Assembly (NCBI GenBank): GCA_964402955.1
Contig: CAYOEZ010000135.1
Coordinates: forward strand, 1-13,130
Length of the DNA stretch: 13,130 nt
Direction: 5' to 3'
DNA from: CAYOEZ01 sp964402955
Lineage (GTDB): Bacteria > Chloroflexota > DTOL01 > DAOUCN01
A program made the position numbers and the translations under genes. Under the pieces are notes generated by a model. That model was not told the origin of the DNA, made no database searches, and saw only the letters and a list, made by a program, of their open reading frames with translations. This document shows positions 1 to 6,935 of this stretch, piece after piece (position 1 is the stretch's first letter; each line of letters starts with the position of its first letter).

Positions 1-71
1 CCACGCAAATGCCGTTGAACGCGTGTCACGCTATGCAACTTGAAAACGCCCTGCCCGGCCGCCGGGTCGCC

Positions 72-100
72 TTGACATCTATCCCGCTTCCATGTAAAAT
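72..100 (+). promoter_or_regulatory. sigma70-type promoter of the gpsA-like gene
   Basis: A perfect -35 box TTGACA (72-77) is followed by a 17-bp spacer and a -10 box TAAAAT (95-100). Transcription would start near 106-108, giving a leader of about 30 nt before the ATG at 138. A GTGAGG Shine-Dalgarno (125-130) lies 7 nt before that ATG. Nothing else is recognised in the first 70 bases. Confidence 0.8.
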
Positions 101-137
101 CCCCTACTGTGGTTACGGATGACTGTGAGGTTGCGCA

Positions 138-1202
138 ATGTCTGATGTGGCGATCGTAGGCGCCGGGCTGATGGGAACAGCCATGGCCTGGCCCTTAACC
201 GACAACGGCCACCATGTGCGCCTGGTTGGCACACATCTGGATGGTGAGATCATTTCCTCCTGTCTCGACAAACGCTATCATCCACGCTTACGGCGACGGC
301 TGCCCGACAACGTGCAGCCGTATTATGTTGAGCAGATTGTCGAAGCGCTCCACGGTGTGAATGTCATCGTCAGCGGCGTCAATTCGCTGGGTGTGCACTG
401 GATGGGGCAGACGCTTGCTCCCTTGCTCAAGCCCGGCATGACGGTCATCGCCGTTACCAAGGGGCTTGAAGCAACGCCCGACGGCGACCTGCGCATCCTT
501 CCCGATGTCCTGGCTGGCGAGCTGCCTGACCCCCTGCGCCAATCCGTGACCATTGCTGCGATCGGCGGGCCATGCATCGCCGGTGAGTTGGCAGGGCGGC
601 GGCAGACGTGCGTCTACTTCGCCTCGCGCAATGCAGCAGCGCTGCCCATGCTCCGTGACCTGTTCCGCACGCCCTACTACCATATCTTCCTCTCGACTGA
701 CATCGTTGGCGTCGAAGTGTGTGTGGCGCTCAAGAACGCCTATACGCTGGCTGTGGGGCTGGCAGGCGGCATGCTGGAGCGAGCAGGCGGTCCCGACGAA
801 GCAGGCGCAGCCATGCACAACCCGGCGGCTGCCCTCTTTGGCGTCAGCGCGCGCGAGATGACACGCATTGTTGCGCTGCTGGGCGGCAATCCCGATAAGG
901 TTGCGTCGCTGCCCGGCGTCGGCGATGAGTTTGTGACCTGCGCCGGCGGGCGCACGGTGCGGCTGGGGCGGCTGCTTGGCACAGGTTTGACCTACAACCA
1001 GGCCCGCGCCGAAATGGCGGGCGAGACGCTCGAGAGCGCATATGTGGTGGCGCAGATCGCCAGGGCCTTGCCGCTCTTGCAAGCGAAGGGGCAGATTGGC
1101 CGCCAGGAGCTGCCGCTGCTGCGCTTACTCTGTCGCGTGATTGCCGACAATGCGCCGGCGGATATCGACTTTGATACTCTCCTATCTGACGATATTGTGT
1201 AG
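138..1202 (+). CDS. gpsA: NAD(P)-dependent glycerol-3-phosphate dehydrogenase-like protein (GpsA family, divergent)
   Basis: A 354-aa cytoplasmic dehydrogenase, close to the usual 330-350 aa of GpsA, which reduces dihydroxyacetone phosphate to sn-glycerol 3-phosphate for phospholipid synthesis. The N-terminal Rossmann motif G8-A-G10-L-M-G13 is clear. VTKGLE (106-111) and the LKN segment with Lys199 match the family's NAD-binding and catalytic lysine regions, and GVGDEFVTC (260-268) matches the GxGDxxxTC motif. Two conserved stretches deviate. The usual GPxFAxE is GGPCIAGE (143-150), and the Ser/Arg-rich SRNRxxG stretch after TC is AGGRTVRLGRLLG. It may therefore be a paralogue with a related substrate. 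The ATG at 138 has a good ribosome site and sits behind a strong promoter. A 15-bp hairpin begins 15 nt after the stop. The family call is firm; the exact substrate is not. Confidence 0.8.
   Translation: MSDVAIVGAGLMGTAMAWPLTDNGHHVRLVGTHLDGEIISSCLDKRYHPRLRRRLPDNVQPYYVEQIVEALHGVNVIVSGVNSLGVHWMGQTLAPLLKPGMTVIAVTKGLEATPDGDLRILPDVLAGELPDPLRQSVTIAAIGGPCIAGELAGRRQTCVYFASRNAAALPMLRDLFRTPYYHIFLSTDIVGVEVCVALKNAYTLAVGLAGGMLERAGGPDEAGAAMHNPAAALFGVSAREMTRIVALLGGNPDKVASLPGVGDEFVTCAGGRTVRLGRLLGTGLTYNQARAEMAGETLESAYVVAQIARALPLLQAKGQIGRQELPLLRLLCRVIADNAPADIDFDTLLSDDIV
1171..1198 (+). promoter_or_regulatory. candidate promoter for the ABC exporter pair, inside the 3' end of gpsA
   Basis: TTGATA (1171-1176), a 16-bp spacer and TATTGT (1193-1198) form a moderate sigma70-like match. 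The start would fall near 1205, just before the 1218-1260 hairpin, which would then open the exporter mRNA. The boxes lie within coding sequence, so a chance match is possible. Confidence 0.3.
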
Positions 1203-1217
1203 GACGGGACGATGAGC

Positions 1218-1260
1218 AGTTGGGGTTCCGATGTCTCTCAAAGAGATCGGAACCCCAACT
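1218..1260 (+). terminator. long stem-loop after gpsA, without a T-tract
   Basis: A perfect 15-bp inverted repeat pairs AGTTGGGGTTCCGAT (1218-1232) with ATCGGAACCCCAACT (1246-1260). Inside it CTCT (1235-1238) can pair with AGAG (1242-1245) around a CAA loop, leaving a GT bulge. It starts 15 nt after the gpsA stop and ends 21 nt before the exporter start. No run of T follows on either strand, so it is not a classical intrinsic terminator. It may be a U-tract-independent terminator, an mRNA 3'-end protector, or a leader hairpin for the exporter message. Confidence 0.55.
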
Positions 1261-1266
1261 ACTGAC

Positions 1267-1272
1267 AGGGAG
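1267..1272 (+). promoter_or_regulatory. ribosome binding site that fixes the first exporter start
   Basis: AGGGAG lies 9 nt before the ATG at 1282. An in-frame ATG at 1231 also exists, but it sits inside the hairpin stem and adds 17 residues unlike any exporter N-terminus. The 1282 start gives the normal beginning, MGSLLRLLHYLSPYRKQ. Confidence 0.7.
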
Positions 1273-1281
1273 CATGTTTGT

Positions 1282-3066
1282 ATGGGATCTTTGCTGCGCT
1301 TGCTGCACTACTTGAGTCCGTACCGGAAACAGGTAGCGCTGACGTACTTCTGCCTTGCTGCTAACATGGCGCTCAATCTCCTCATTCCTCAGGTTGTCAA
1401 AGGTGTGCTTGACATTGGCCTGGCCGACAAGGACTTGCAGTTTCTCATGCTGTCTGCGCTTGCCATTATCGGCATTGCTGCTGTCAATACCCTTTTCGCT
1501 TTTGGCTTGCAGTATTTGCGTGAGTGGGTGTCGCAGCGGGTCGCCTACGACGTGCGCAACCAACTCTACAATCATGTGCAGCGCTTGTCCTTCTCCTACC
1601 ACGACACAGCGCAGACCGGTCAGTTCATGTCGCGGGCGACAAGCGACGTCGAAAACATTCGCGCCTACACTGGCCCCTGGCTGGTCGACCTGACACAATC
1701 GATCTTTCTTCTGATCAGCGTCACGATCATTACGATGCTGGTCGACTTGCGCCTCGCCACCCTGACGCTGATCCCAACGCTATTGACTTTTTTCATCACC
1801 GTACGCTTCGGGCGCATCATCAGGCCCGTCCATATGCGCATCCAGCAACATTTCTCACGCATGAGCACGACGTTGCAGGAAAATCTCTCCGGGGTGCGCG
1901 TCGTTAAGGCCTTTGCCCGCGAGCCCCACGAGAATGAGAAGTACAAGACGGACAACTGGAAGTTGCTTGAAGAAAACATGCGCTCGGTGATGATTGCCGC
2001 CGCCAACTTTCCGATGATGCGCTTTCTGACCGTTGTCAGCACGTTGCTCCTGCTGTGGTTTGGTGGGCAAGATGTCATCGCAGGCAGAATGAGCATTGGC
2101 ACGATTGTTGCTTTCAACAGCTACCTGGTCATGATCAGTTGGCCGCTGCGCCGCCTGGGTTTTATCGTGAACGGCCTGGCGCGCGCCAGCGCATCAGGCG
2201 AGCGCATCTTTGAGATCATCGACGCCAAATCCTCGGTGGTCGAGAAGCCCAATGCCATCGATCTACCGCGTCTGCAAGGCCATGTGTGCTTCGAGCGCGT
2301 GACCTTCAGCTACGGCGGCAAGCCCGTGCTGCGCGATGTGGACATCGATGCCCAGCCCGGACAGGTGATCGCTCTGCTTGGTCTGACTGGTTCGGGCAAG
2401 ACGACGGTTGTCAACCTGATTCCGCGCTTCTACGACATTTCGATGGGGCGCATTGCCGTGGACGGCTATGACATTCGCGATGTCACGCTAGCCTCGCTGC
2501 GACGGCAGATCGGCGTCGTCTTGCAGGAGAGTTTCCTGTTCTCGGCAAGCGTGCGGGACAACATCGCCTATGGCCGGCCCGACGCCAGCAGCGATGATGT
2601 GATCGCCGCGGCGCAGGCAGCCCACGCCGATGATTTCATCAGGGCCTTGCCCTATGGCTACGATACGCGAATCGGCGAGCGCGGCATCACCCTCAGCGGC
2701 GGGCAGAAGCAGCGTGTGGCCATCGCCCGTGCGCTGTTGATGAATCCGAGCATCTTGATTTTCGATGACTCCACCTCGAGTGTGGATACAGAGACCGAAC
2801 ACCTTATTCAGCAGGCATTGCAGCGCCTGATGGAAGGGCGGACCACGTTTGTGATTGCCCAGCGCCTGACCACTATCCTGCGCGCCGATCAGATTTTGGT
2901 CATGCAGGGCGGCGTGGTGGCGCAGCGCGGTACGCACCAGGAACTGCTGGACCAGGGCGGCCTATATCGCACCATCTATGACTTGCAACTCGCGGATCAG
3001 GATCGTGCTCGCCACGAACTGGCCGAGCCGCAACCCGGTCGCCTGAGCCCGGCATTCGGCCAATAG
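1282..3066 (+). CDS. heterodimeric ABC exporter, half-transporter with degenerate NBD (TM287/YheI/LmrC-like)
   Basis: A 594-aa inner-membrane half-transporter with an N-terminal six-helix exporter domain (about residues 10-310) and a C-terminal ATPase domain (about 335-580). Visible motifs are Walker A GLTGSGKTT (367-375), Q-loop Gln415, intact signature LSGGQ (471-475) and Walker B ILIFDD (491-496). The catalytic Glu after Walker B is Asp496, and the switch histidine is Gln527 (IAQRL instead of IAHRL). In TM287/288, BmrCD and LmrCD-type exporters exactly this subunit carries the non-hydrolysing site while supplying the good signature to its partner. The partner gene starts 31 bp downstream. 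Such pumps export drugs, lipids or peptides; the substrate cannot be read here. The start is chosen by the AGGGAG site. The subfamily assignment is confident. Confidence 0.92.
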   Translation: MGSLLRLLHYLSPYRKQVALTYFCLAANMALNLLIPQVVKGVLDIGLADKDLQFLMLSALAIIGIAAVNTLFAFGLQYLREWVSQRVAYDVRNQLYNHVQRLSFSYHDTAQTGQFMSRATSDVENIRAYTGPWLVDLTQSIFLLISVTIITMLVDLRLATLTLIPTLLTFFITVRFGRIIRPVHMRIQQHFSRMSTTLQENLSGVRVVKAFAREPHENEKYKTDNWKLLEENMRSVMIAAANFPMMRFLTVVSTLLLLWFGGQDVIAGRMSIGTIVAFNSYLVMISWPLRRLGFIVNGLARASASGERIFEIIDAKSSVVEKPNAIDLPRLQGHVCFERVTFSYGGKPVLRDVDIDAQPGQVIALLGLTGSGKTTVVNLIPRFYDISMGRIAVDGYDIRDVTLASLRRQIGVVLQESFLFSASVRDNIAYGRPDASSDDVIAAAQAAHADDFIRALPYGYDTRIGERGITLSGGQKQRVAIARALLMNPSILIFDDSTSSVDTETEHLIQQALQRLMEGRTTFVIAQRLTTILRADQILVMQGGVVAQRGTHQELLDQGGLYRTIYDLQLADQDRARHELAEPQPGRLSPAFGQ

Positions 3067-3097
3067 GAAAGCATCCGATCTGGCAATAGGATACAGA

Positions 3098-4924
3098 ATG
3101 GTAAAGACAGCAGCGGTCCCGCCGCCCAACCCCATCATGGCAAAGCGCAGCGCTCCAGAAGACGAGGAAGAGATCCTGGGCAAGGCGTACGACCAGCGCA
3201 TCATGTCGCGTCTGCTCGACTTCTTGCGCCCGTTTGCGCGGCAAATTGCGGTGGCGTTCGTCTTGATGTGCGTGGTGGCCGCCACCAACCTGGCCGGGCC
3301 CTACCTGCTTAGTCGCGCCATCGACGGCGGTCTGGGGGCAAAGAACCTTGACTACCTGAAGCTCATCGTCATTGCCTCCGCCATCGTGGGTTTGTTGCAA
3401 TGGTTGGGTGAGTTTGGCCAGCAGTACGTCCTCAACTGGGTTGGCCAGCGCATCATCTATAACGTGCGCACGCAGATCTTCGAGCATCTGCAGCGCCTGC
3501 CGCTCAGCTTCTACGACCGGCGTGAGGTGGGGCGCATCATGTCGCGGCTCCTGAGCGACGTGGGAACGCTCAATGACCTGTTGACGTCGGGTTTCCTGGC
3601 TATTGCCGCTGACATTCTGACGCTGATTGGCATCATGGTCATCATGCTCAGCATGAACTGGCAGCTTTCTCTGCTGGCTTTCATTGTCATGCCGCTCATG
3701 CTATATCTGACGTCTAAATGGCGCGTCTATGCTCGCGAGAGTTATCGCCAGGTGCGTCTAGCCATCTCACGCGTCAATGCAATGCTCAATGAGAACATTT
3801 CGGGCGTGCGCGTTATCCAGAGCTTCGCCCGCGAGAATCTCAACCTGGAGCGCTTTGATGCGACGAACCGGCGCCACCTGGATGCAAACCTGAGCGCCGC
3901 CCGTCTGTCGGCCCTGTTCCTTCCCGGCGTCGAAGTGATCAATGCGCTCTCAACGGCGTCGGTGATCGCCTTCGGCGGTATGCTTGCGCTCAATGGCCAT
4001 CTGACAGCGGGCGCGCTGGTTGCCTTCGTGCTCTACGTCGGTCGCTTCTTTGAGCCGATTCGTGACTTGTCGCAACGCTACAATACGATGCAAGCGGCGA
4101 TGGCCGGCGGCGAGCGCATCTTTGAGTTGCTCGATACGCCAGTCACACTCAGCGATGCCGCAGATGCGGTCGAGATGCCTGCGATGCGCGGCGACGTGCA
4201 CTTCGATAACGTTGGCTTCTCGTACATCGAGGGCGTGCCGATCCTGCACGACGTCGAGTTGCATGTGCAGCCGGGCGAGGTGATTGCGTTTGTGGGGGCG
4301 ACGGGCGCAGGCAAGAGCACTGTGGTCAGCTTGCTCAGCCGTTTCTACGATGTGTCGAGCGGGCGCATCACGATCGACGGCTACGACGTGCGGCAGGTGA
4401 CGATGGCCTCGTTGCGCCGGCAACTGGGTATTGTCTTGCAGGACTCGTTCCTGTTCTCGGATACGGTACGCGAGAACATCCGCTTTGGGCGGCTGGATGC
4501 GACGGACTACGAGGTGGAGCAGGCGGCGCGCATGGCCTGCGCCCACGACTTCATCAGCAGTATGCCGATGGGATACGACACGATCGTACAGGAGCGCGGT
4601 AGCCGCCTGAGCATGGGGCAGCGCCAGCTTATTGCCTTTGCGCGGGCGATTTTGGCAAACCCGCGTATCCTTATTCTGGATGAGGCAACGGCGAGCATAG
4701 ACACGCAAACAGAAAAGTCGCTGCAGCAGGCGCTCGACCAACTGCTTAAGGGGCGCACCGCCTTCATCATTGCCCATCGCCTTTCGACGATCATCAATGC
4801 CGACAGAGTTGTGGTGCTCGAGAATGGGCGTATCATGGAGATGGGCACGCACGCTGAGCTGCTGGCGCAGGACGGACTTTATCGCCGCCTGTACACGATG
4901 GGCTTCAGAGAGGATTTGGGGTAG
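3098..4924 (+). CDS. heterodimeric ABC exporter, half-transporter with catalytic NBD (TM288/YheH/LmrD-like)
   Basis: A 608-aa partner of the preceding half-transporter. An acidic, Pro-rich N-terminal tail (residues 1-30) precedes the six-helix membrane domain (about 38-335) and the ATPase domain (about 360-600). Walker A is GATGAGKST (400-408), the Q-loop residue is Gln448, and Walker B ILILDE (524-529) has the catalytic Glu529. The switch residue is His560 (IIAHRL). The signature is LSMGQ (504-508) instead of LSGGQ, the mirror of the partner's defects. Pairing the two NBDs therefore gives one complete ATP site (this Walker A/B with the partner's LSGGQ) and one degenerate site. AGGA (3088-3091) lies 6 nt before the ATG. 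Met14 at 3137 is a less likely alternative start. Tandem repeats begin at the stop codon. Confidence 0.92.
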   Translation: MVKTAAVPPPNPIMAKRSAPEDEEEILGKAYDQRIMSRLLDFLRPFARQIAVAFVLMCVVAATNLAGPYLLSRAIDGGLGAKNLDYLKLIVIASAIVGLLQWLGEFGQQYVLNWVGQRIIYNVRTQIFEHLQRLPLSFYDRREVGRIMSRLLSDVGTLNDLLTSGFLAIAADILTLIGIMVIMLSMNWQLSLLAFIVMPLMLYLTSKWRVYARESYRQVRLAISRVNAMLNENISGVRVIQSFARENLNLERFDATNRRHLDANLSAARLSALFLPGVEVINALSTASVIAFGGMLALNGHLTAGALVAFVLYVGRFFEPIRDLSQRYNTMQAAMAGGERIFELLDTPVTLSDAADAVEMPAMRGDVHFDNVGFSYIEGVPILHDVELHVQPGEVIAFVGATGAGKSTVVSLLSRFYDVSSGRITIDGYDVRQVTMASLRRQLGIVLQDSFLFSDTVRENIRFGRLDATDYEVEQAARMACAHDFISSMPMGYDTIVQERGSRLSMGQRQLIAFARAILANPRILILDEATASIDTQTEKSLQQALDQLLKGRTAFIIAHRLSTIINADRVVVLENGRIMEMGTHAELLAQDGLYRRLYTMGFREDLG

Positions 4925-4977
4925 CTGGCAACGGATTCTGGACACGGATGGCTGGCAACGGATTCTGGACACGGATG
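4924..4977. repeat. two perfect 27-bp tandem repeats
   Basis: Units at 4924-4950 and 4951-4977 are identical, each containing two ACGGAT words (CAACGGATTC and ACACGGAT). The array starts at the last base of the second exporter's TAG stop and runs straight into the 103-bp repeats. Confidence 0.9.
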
Positions 4978-5283
4978 GCTGGCAACGGATTTGGAACACG
5001 GATTACTCGGATGACACGGAGCTAGNNNNNNNNNNNNNNNNNNNNNNNNNNNNNNNNNNNNNNNNNNNNNNNNNNNNNNNNNNNNNNNNNNNNNNNNNNN
5101 NNNNNNNNNNNNNNNNNNNNNNNNNCAACGGATGCAGGCGCGGACGGCGCGGGGCTGACAACGGATTCTGAACGCGGATGGCTGGCAACGGATTTGGAAC
5201 ACGGATTACTCGGATGACACGGAGCTAGCAACGGATGCAGGCGCGGACGGCGCGGGGCTGACAACGGATTCTGAACGCGGATG
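4978..5283. repeat. 103-bp tandem repeat, two copies, first copy split by the assembly gap
   Basis: The second copy is intact at 5181-5283. The first is present as its first 48 bases (4978-5025) and its last 55 bases (5126-5180), separated only by N. All visible bases of the two copies are identical. The unit starts with GCTGGCAACGGATTT and shares the ACGGAT word with the neighbouring 27-bp units; twelve ACGGAT words are visible between 4924 and 5283. It has no convincing coding potential. It looks like an intergenic repeat family and not a CRISPR array, since there are no unique spacers. Confidence 0.88.
5026..5125. other. assembly gap (100 N)
   Basis: Exactly 100 N, the usual placeholder for a gap of unknown length. 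Its two edges are contiguous in the downstream repeat copy (5228/5229), so the true missing sequence may be zero or a whole number of repeat units. Confidence 0.97.
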
Positions 5284-5300
5284 ACACGGGTTGTGCTGTC

Positions 5301-5338
5301 AGACCACCGAAGTCTTCGGAGACCTCGGTGGTCTTTTT
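5301..5338 (+). terminator. rho-independent terminator of the plus-strand exporter transcript
   Basis: A 10-bp stem pairs AGACCACCGA (5301-5310) with TCGGTGGTCT (5325-5334), with an inner GTCT/AGAC stem and a TCGG tetraloop. Five T's (5334-5338) follow on the plus strand. It lies between converging transcripts, about 380 bp after the exporter stop. On the minus strand no U-tract follows, but the hairpin could still end TfoX-side transcripts. Confidence 0.85.
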
Positions 5339-5349
5339 GCGCTTGCCAT

Positions 5350-5730
5350 CTACTTCTTGCGCGGCGGCTTGGGCGGCAGCGAGCGTGCATAGGCGCAAGA
5401 TTTCTCCAGCCAGGGCAGAATCTGGGCCGGAGAAGCCATCATCGCTTGCGGAATCACCACATACTCGCGCATGGGGCGGCCAGGCATGGGCTCGAACTGC
5501 GCCGCGCCGTCGAGCGCGAGGAATGCCGTGCGCTCTGCCTCCGGCAGGCGGATCATGATGTTGTCCTGGTGCACTCCGGCGAACAACTGGTTGTTGACGA
5601 AGACGCAGGGGAAACCGAACATCCTGCGGCGCTCCACGTCGGGCGGCAAAACGGCCACTAGCTCGGCAAAGAGTTTGACCAGGCTCTCCGGCGCTTTGCG
5701 CCACGTCGTTCCTTGCTTCTTGGTATCCAT
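5350..5730 (-). CDS. TfoX N-terminal domain family protein
   Basis: A 126-aa single-domain protein. MFGFPCVFVNNQLFAGV (37-53), followed by IMIRLPEAER (59-68), matches the TfoX_N core, in which a MFGG-type turn precedes two strands and a Leu/Arg strand. The basic tail ends PPKPPRKK. In Gammaproteobacteria TfoX/Sxy regulates competence; stand-alone TfoX_N proteins elsewhere have no established role, so no competence function is claimed. GGGGAG (5737-5742) lies 6 nt before the ATG and selects this start. Reading the frame further upstream would run into the permease gene. It is the last gene of the minus-strand cluster, 38 bp after the permease stop. Confidence 0.85.
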   Translation of the reverse strand: MDTKKQGTTWRKAPESLVKLFAELVAVLPPDVERRRMFGFPCVFVNNQLFAGVHQDNIMIRLPEAERTAFLALDGAAQFEPMPGRPMREYVVIPQAMMASPAQILPWLEKSCAYARSLPPKPPRKK

Positions 5731-5768
5731 TGAGTTCTCCCCAAATTGCTTCTGTGCGTCTTCTTTCA

Positions 5769-6935
5769 CTACTGCGCCCGCAGGTGTCTCCTCTGGAACA
5801 GCCAGACGCCCACCCCGAAGTAGAGAAGAGACAGCATAGTCAGCGCCGTCAGCTCGAAGAGCACGTCGTTCAGCCCCGCCCCCAACGTCATGACTTTGTT
5901 CAGGACGATGATGGCGTGGGTGGGGGGCAGAATATCGAAGATCGCCACACTGTGCCCTGCCAGATAGAACAGGGTCGTGCGCGGGATGGGGAAGACGGAT
6001 CCTGAGAAGAACATGAGGATGGCGAGCGGGAAGTTGGCGATCAGAAACGCCTGGTTTACTGTCTTCGAGAAGCAGGCAACGATCAACCCTACGCCGACAA
6101 CGGACAGACTGGTCAGGACAGCCGCCAGGATGGCAATCCACAGCGGTCCCTGGCTGCGAAAGCCGATCGCCAGCGCTGTGGCAAACGCCAGCAGCAGTGA
6201 TGCAACCCCTACCAGAACTAGCGCTGCTCCTGTGCCCCCCAACAAATCAAAGGCGGTCATGCGCGTCAGTTGCAGGCGGCGCAGCGTGCCGGCTTCCACC
6301 TCTGCCGTCACGGTCATGGCGGCCTGGAAGACGAGCATGATCACGGCGAAGATCAGCAGCCCCGGCACGTAGGTCTCGAACTCTGTGCGCACAGCGGACG
6401 CGCCAAGCGCCTCCTCGGCCACTTGCACCGGGCTGGGCCAGCCCGTCGCCTTTTCCATCGCTGTGCTCAGGGCGCCACCCAGCATTGCCGCCACGGGGGA
6501 ATAGTACGGATTTGTCAGGTCGCCGACGAGCGTCACCGTTGATGTTACCATCGGCCCCAGCAACGAGATCGTCAGCGAGCGCGAAAAGTCCGGGGGGATG
6601 ATCAGCAGTGCGGCTGCATCGCGGTTGCGCAGGCGCTTCTCGGCCTGAGCACGGTCAGTCATCGTCTTGACGATCAGAAGCGGCTTGCCATCCTTGTATT
6701 TCACGTTCTTGATGGCAGCCACGACATCCTCGCCGGCGTTATGCGTTTCGCCGCTGCGTATCTGCGCGCCGGCATCGTTGTTGATCACCAGGACGTTGTA
6801 CGTCGTTGATCCGCCGCCGAACATCATCCAGTAGAGCACAACCATACATGGCGCAAAGATGAGCGTCAAGCTCAGTGCCAGGAGGTCGCGCGCCTGTTCG
6901 CGCAGGCTCTTGCGGAACACACTCAGCAGTCTCAT
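5769..6935 (-). CDS. ABC-2 type transporter permease (DrrB/YhgE-like, ABC2_membrane_3)
   Basis: A 388-aa integral membrane protein. One N-terminal helix (about 19-39) is followed by a large external domain (about 42-188) and five more helices near 190-210, 231-258, 264-288, 295-313 and 360-381. The cytoplasmic segment EAGTLRRLQLTRM (214-226) is the coupling-helix motif of ABC-2 permeases. It should pair with the ATPase encoded just upstream, whose stop overlaps its start as ATGA, a sign of translational coupling. GGAGG lies 8 nt before the ATG. Families of this type export drugs, lipids or polymers; the substrate is unknown. The permease looks intact, unlike its ATPase, so the transporter may be inactive unless another ATPase serves it. 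Confidence 0.88.
   Translation of the reverse strand: MRLLSVFRKSLREQARDLLALSLTLIFAPCMVVLYWMMFGGGSTTYNVLVINNDAGAQIRSGETHNAGEDVVAAIKNVKYKDGKPLLIVKTMTDRAQAEKRLRNRDAAALLIIPPDFSRSLTISLLGPMVTSTVTLVGDLTNPYYSPVAAMLGGALSTAMEKATGWPSPVQVAEEALGASAVRTEFETYVPGLLIFAVIMLVFQAAMTVTAEVEAGTLRRLQLTRMTAFDLLGGTGAALVLVGVASLLLAFATALAIGFRSQGPLWIAILAAVLTSLSVVGVGLIVACFSKTVNQAFLIANFPLAILMFFSGSVFPIPRTTLFYLAGHSVAIFDILPPTHAIIVLNKVMTLGAGLNDVLFELTALTMLSLLYFGVGVWLFQRRHLRAQ

Noticed and set aside
288..1082. 264-aa open frame on the minus strand inside gpsA
   Set aside because: It mirrors a clearly recognised gene on the plus strand, is His/Arg/Cys-rich, and has no domain pattern; an antisense shadow of GC-rich codons.
1231..1281. 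Upstream ATG adding 17 residues to the first exporter subunit
   Set aside because: It lies inside a hairpin stem, has no ribosome site, and the extra residues are not exporter-like; the ATG at 1282 has AGGGAG upstream.
3950..4999. 349-aa minus-strand open frame antisense to the second exporter gene
   Set aside because: Antisense shadow of a well-supported gene, and its N-terminal part is only the translated tandem repeat.
4924..5283. CRISPR array
   Set aside because: The units are direct tandem copies with no unique spacers of constant length and no cas genes nearby.
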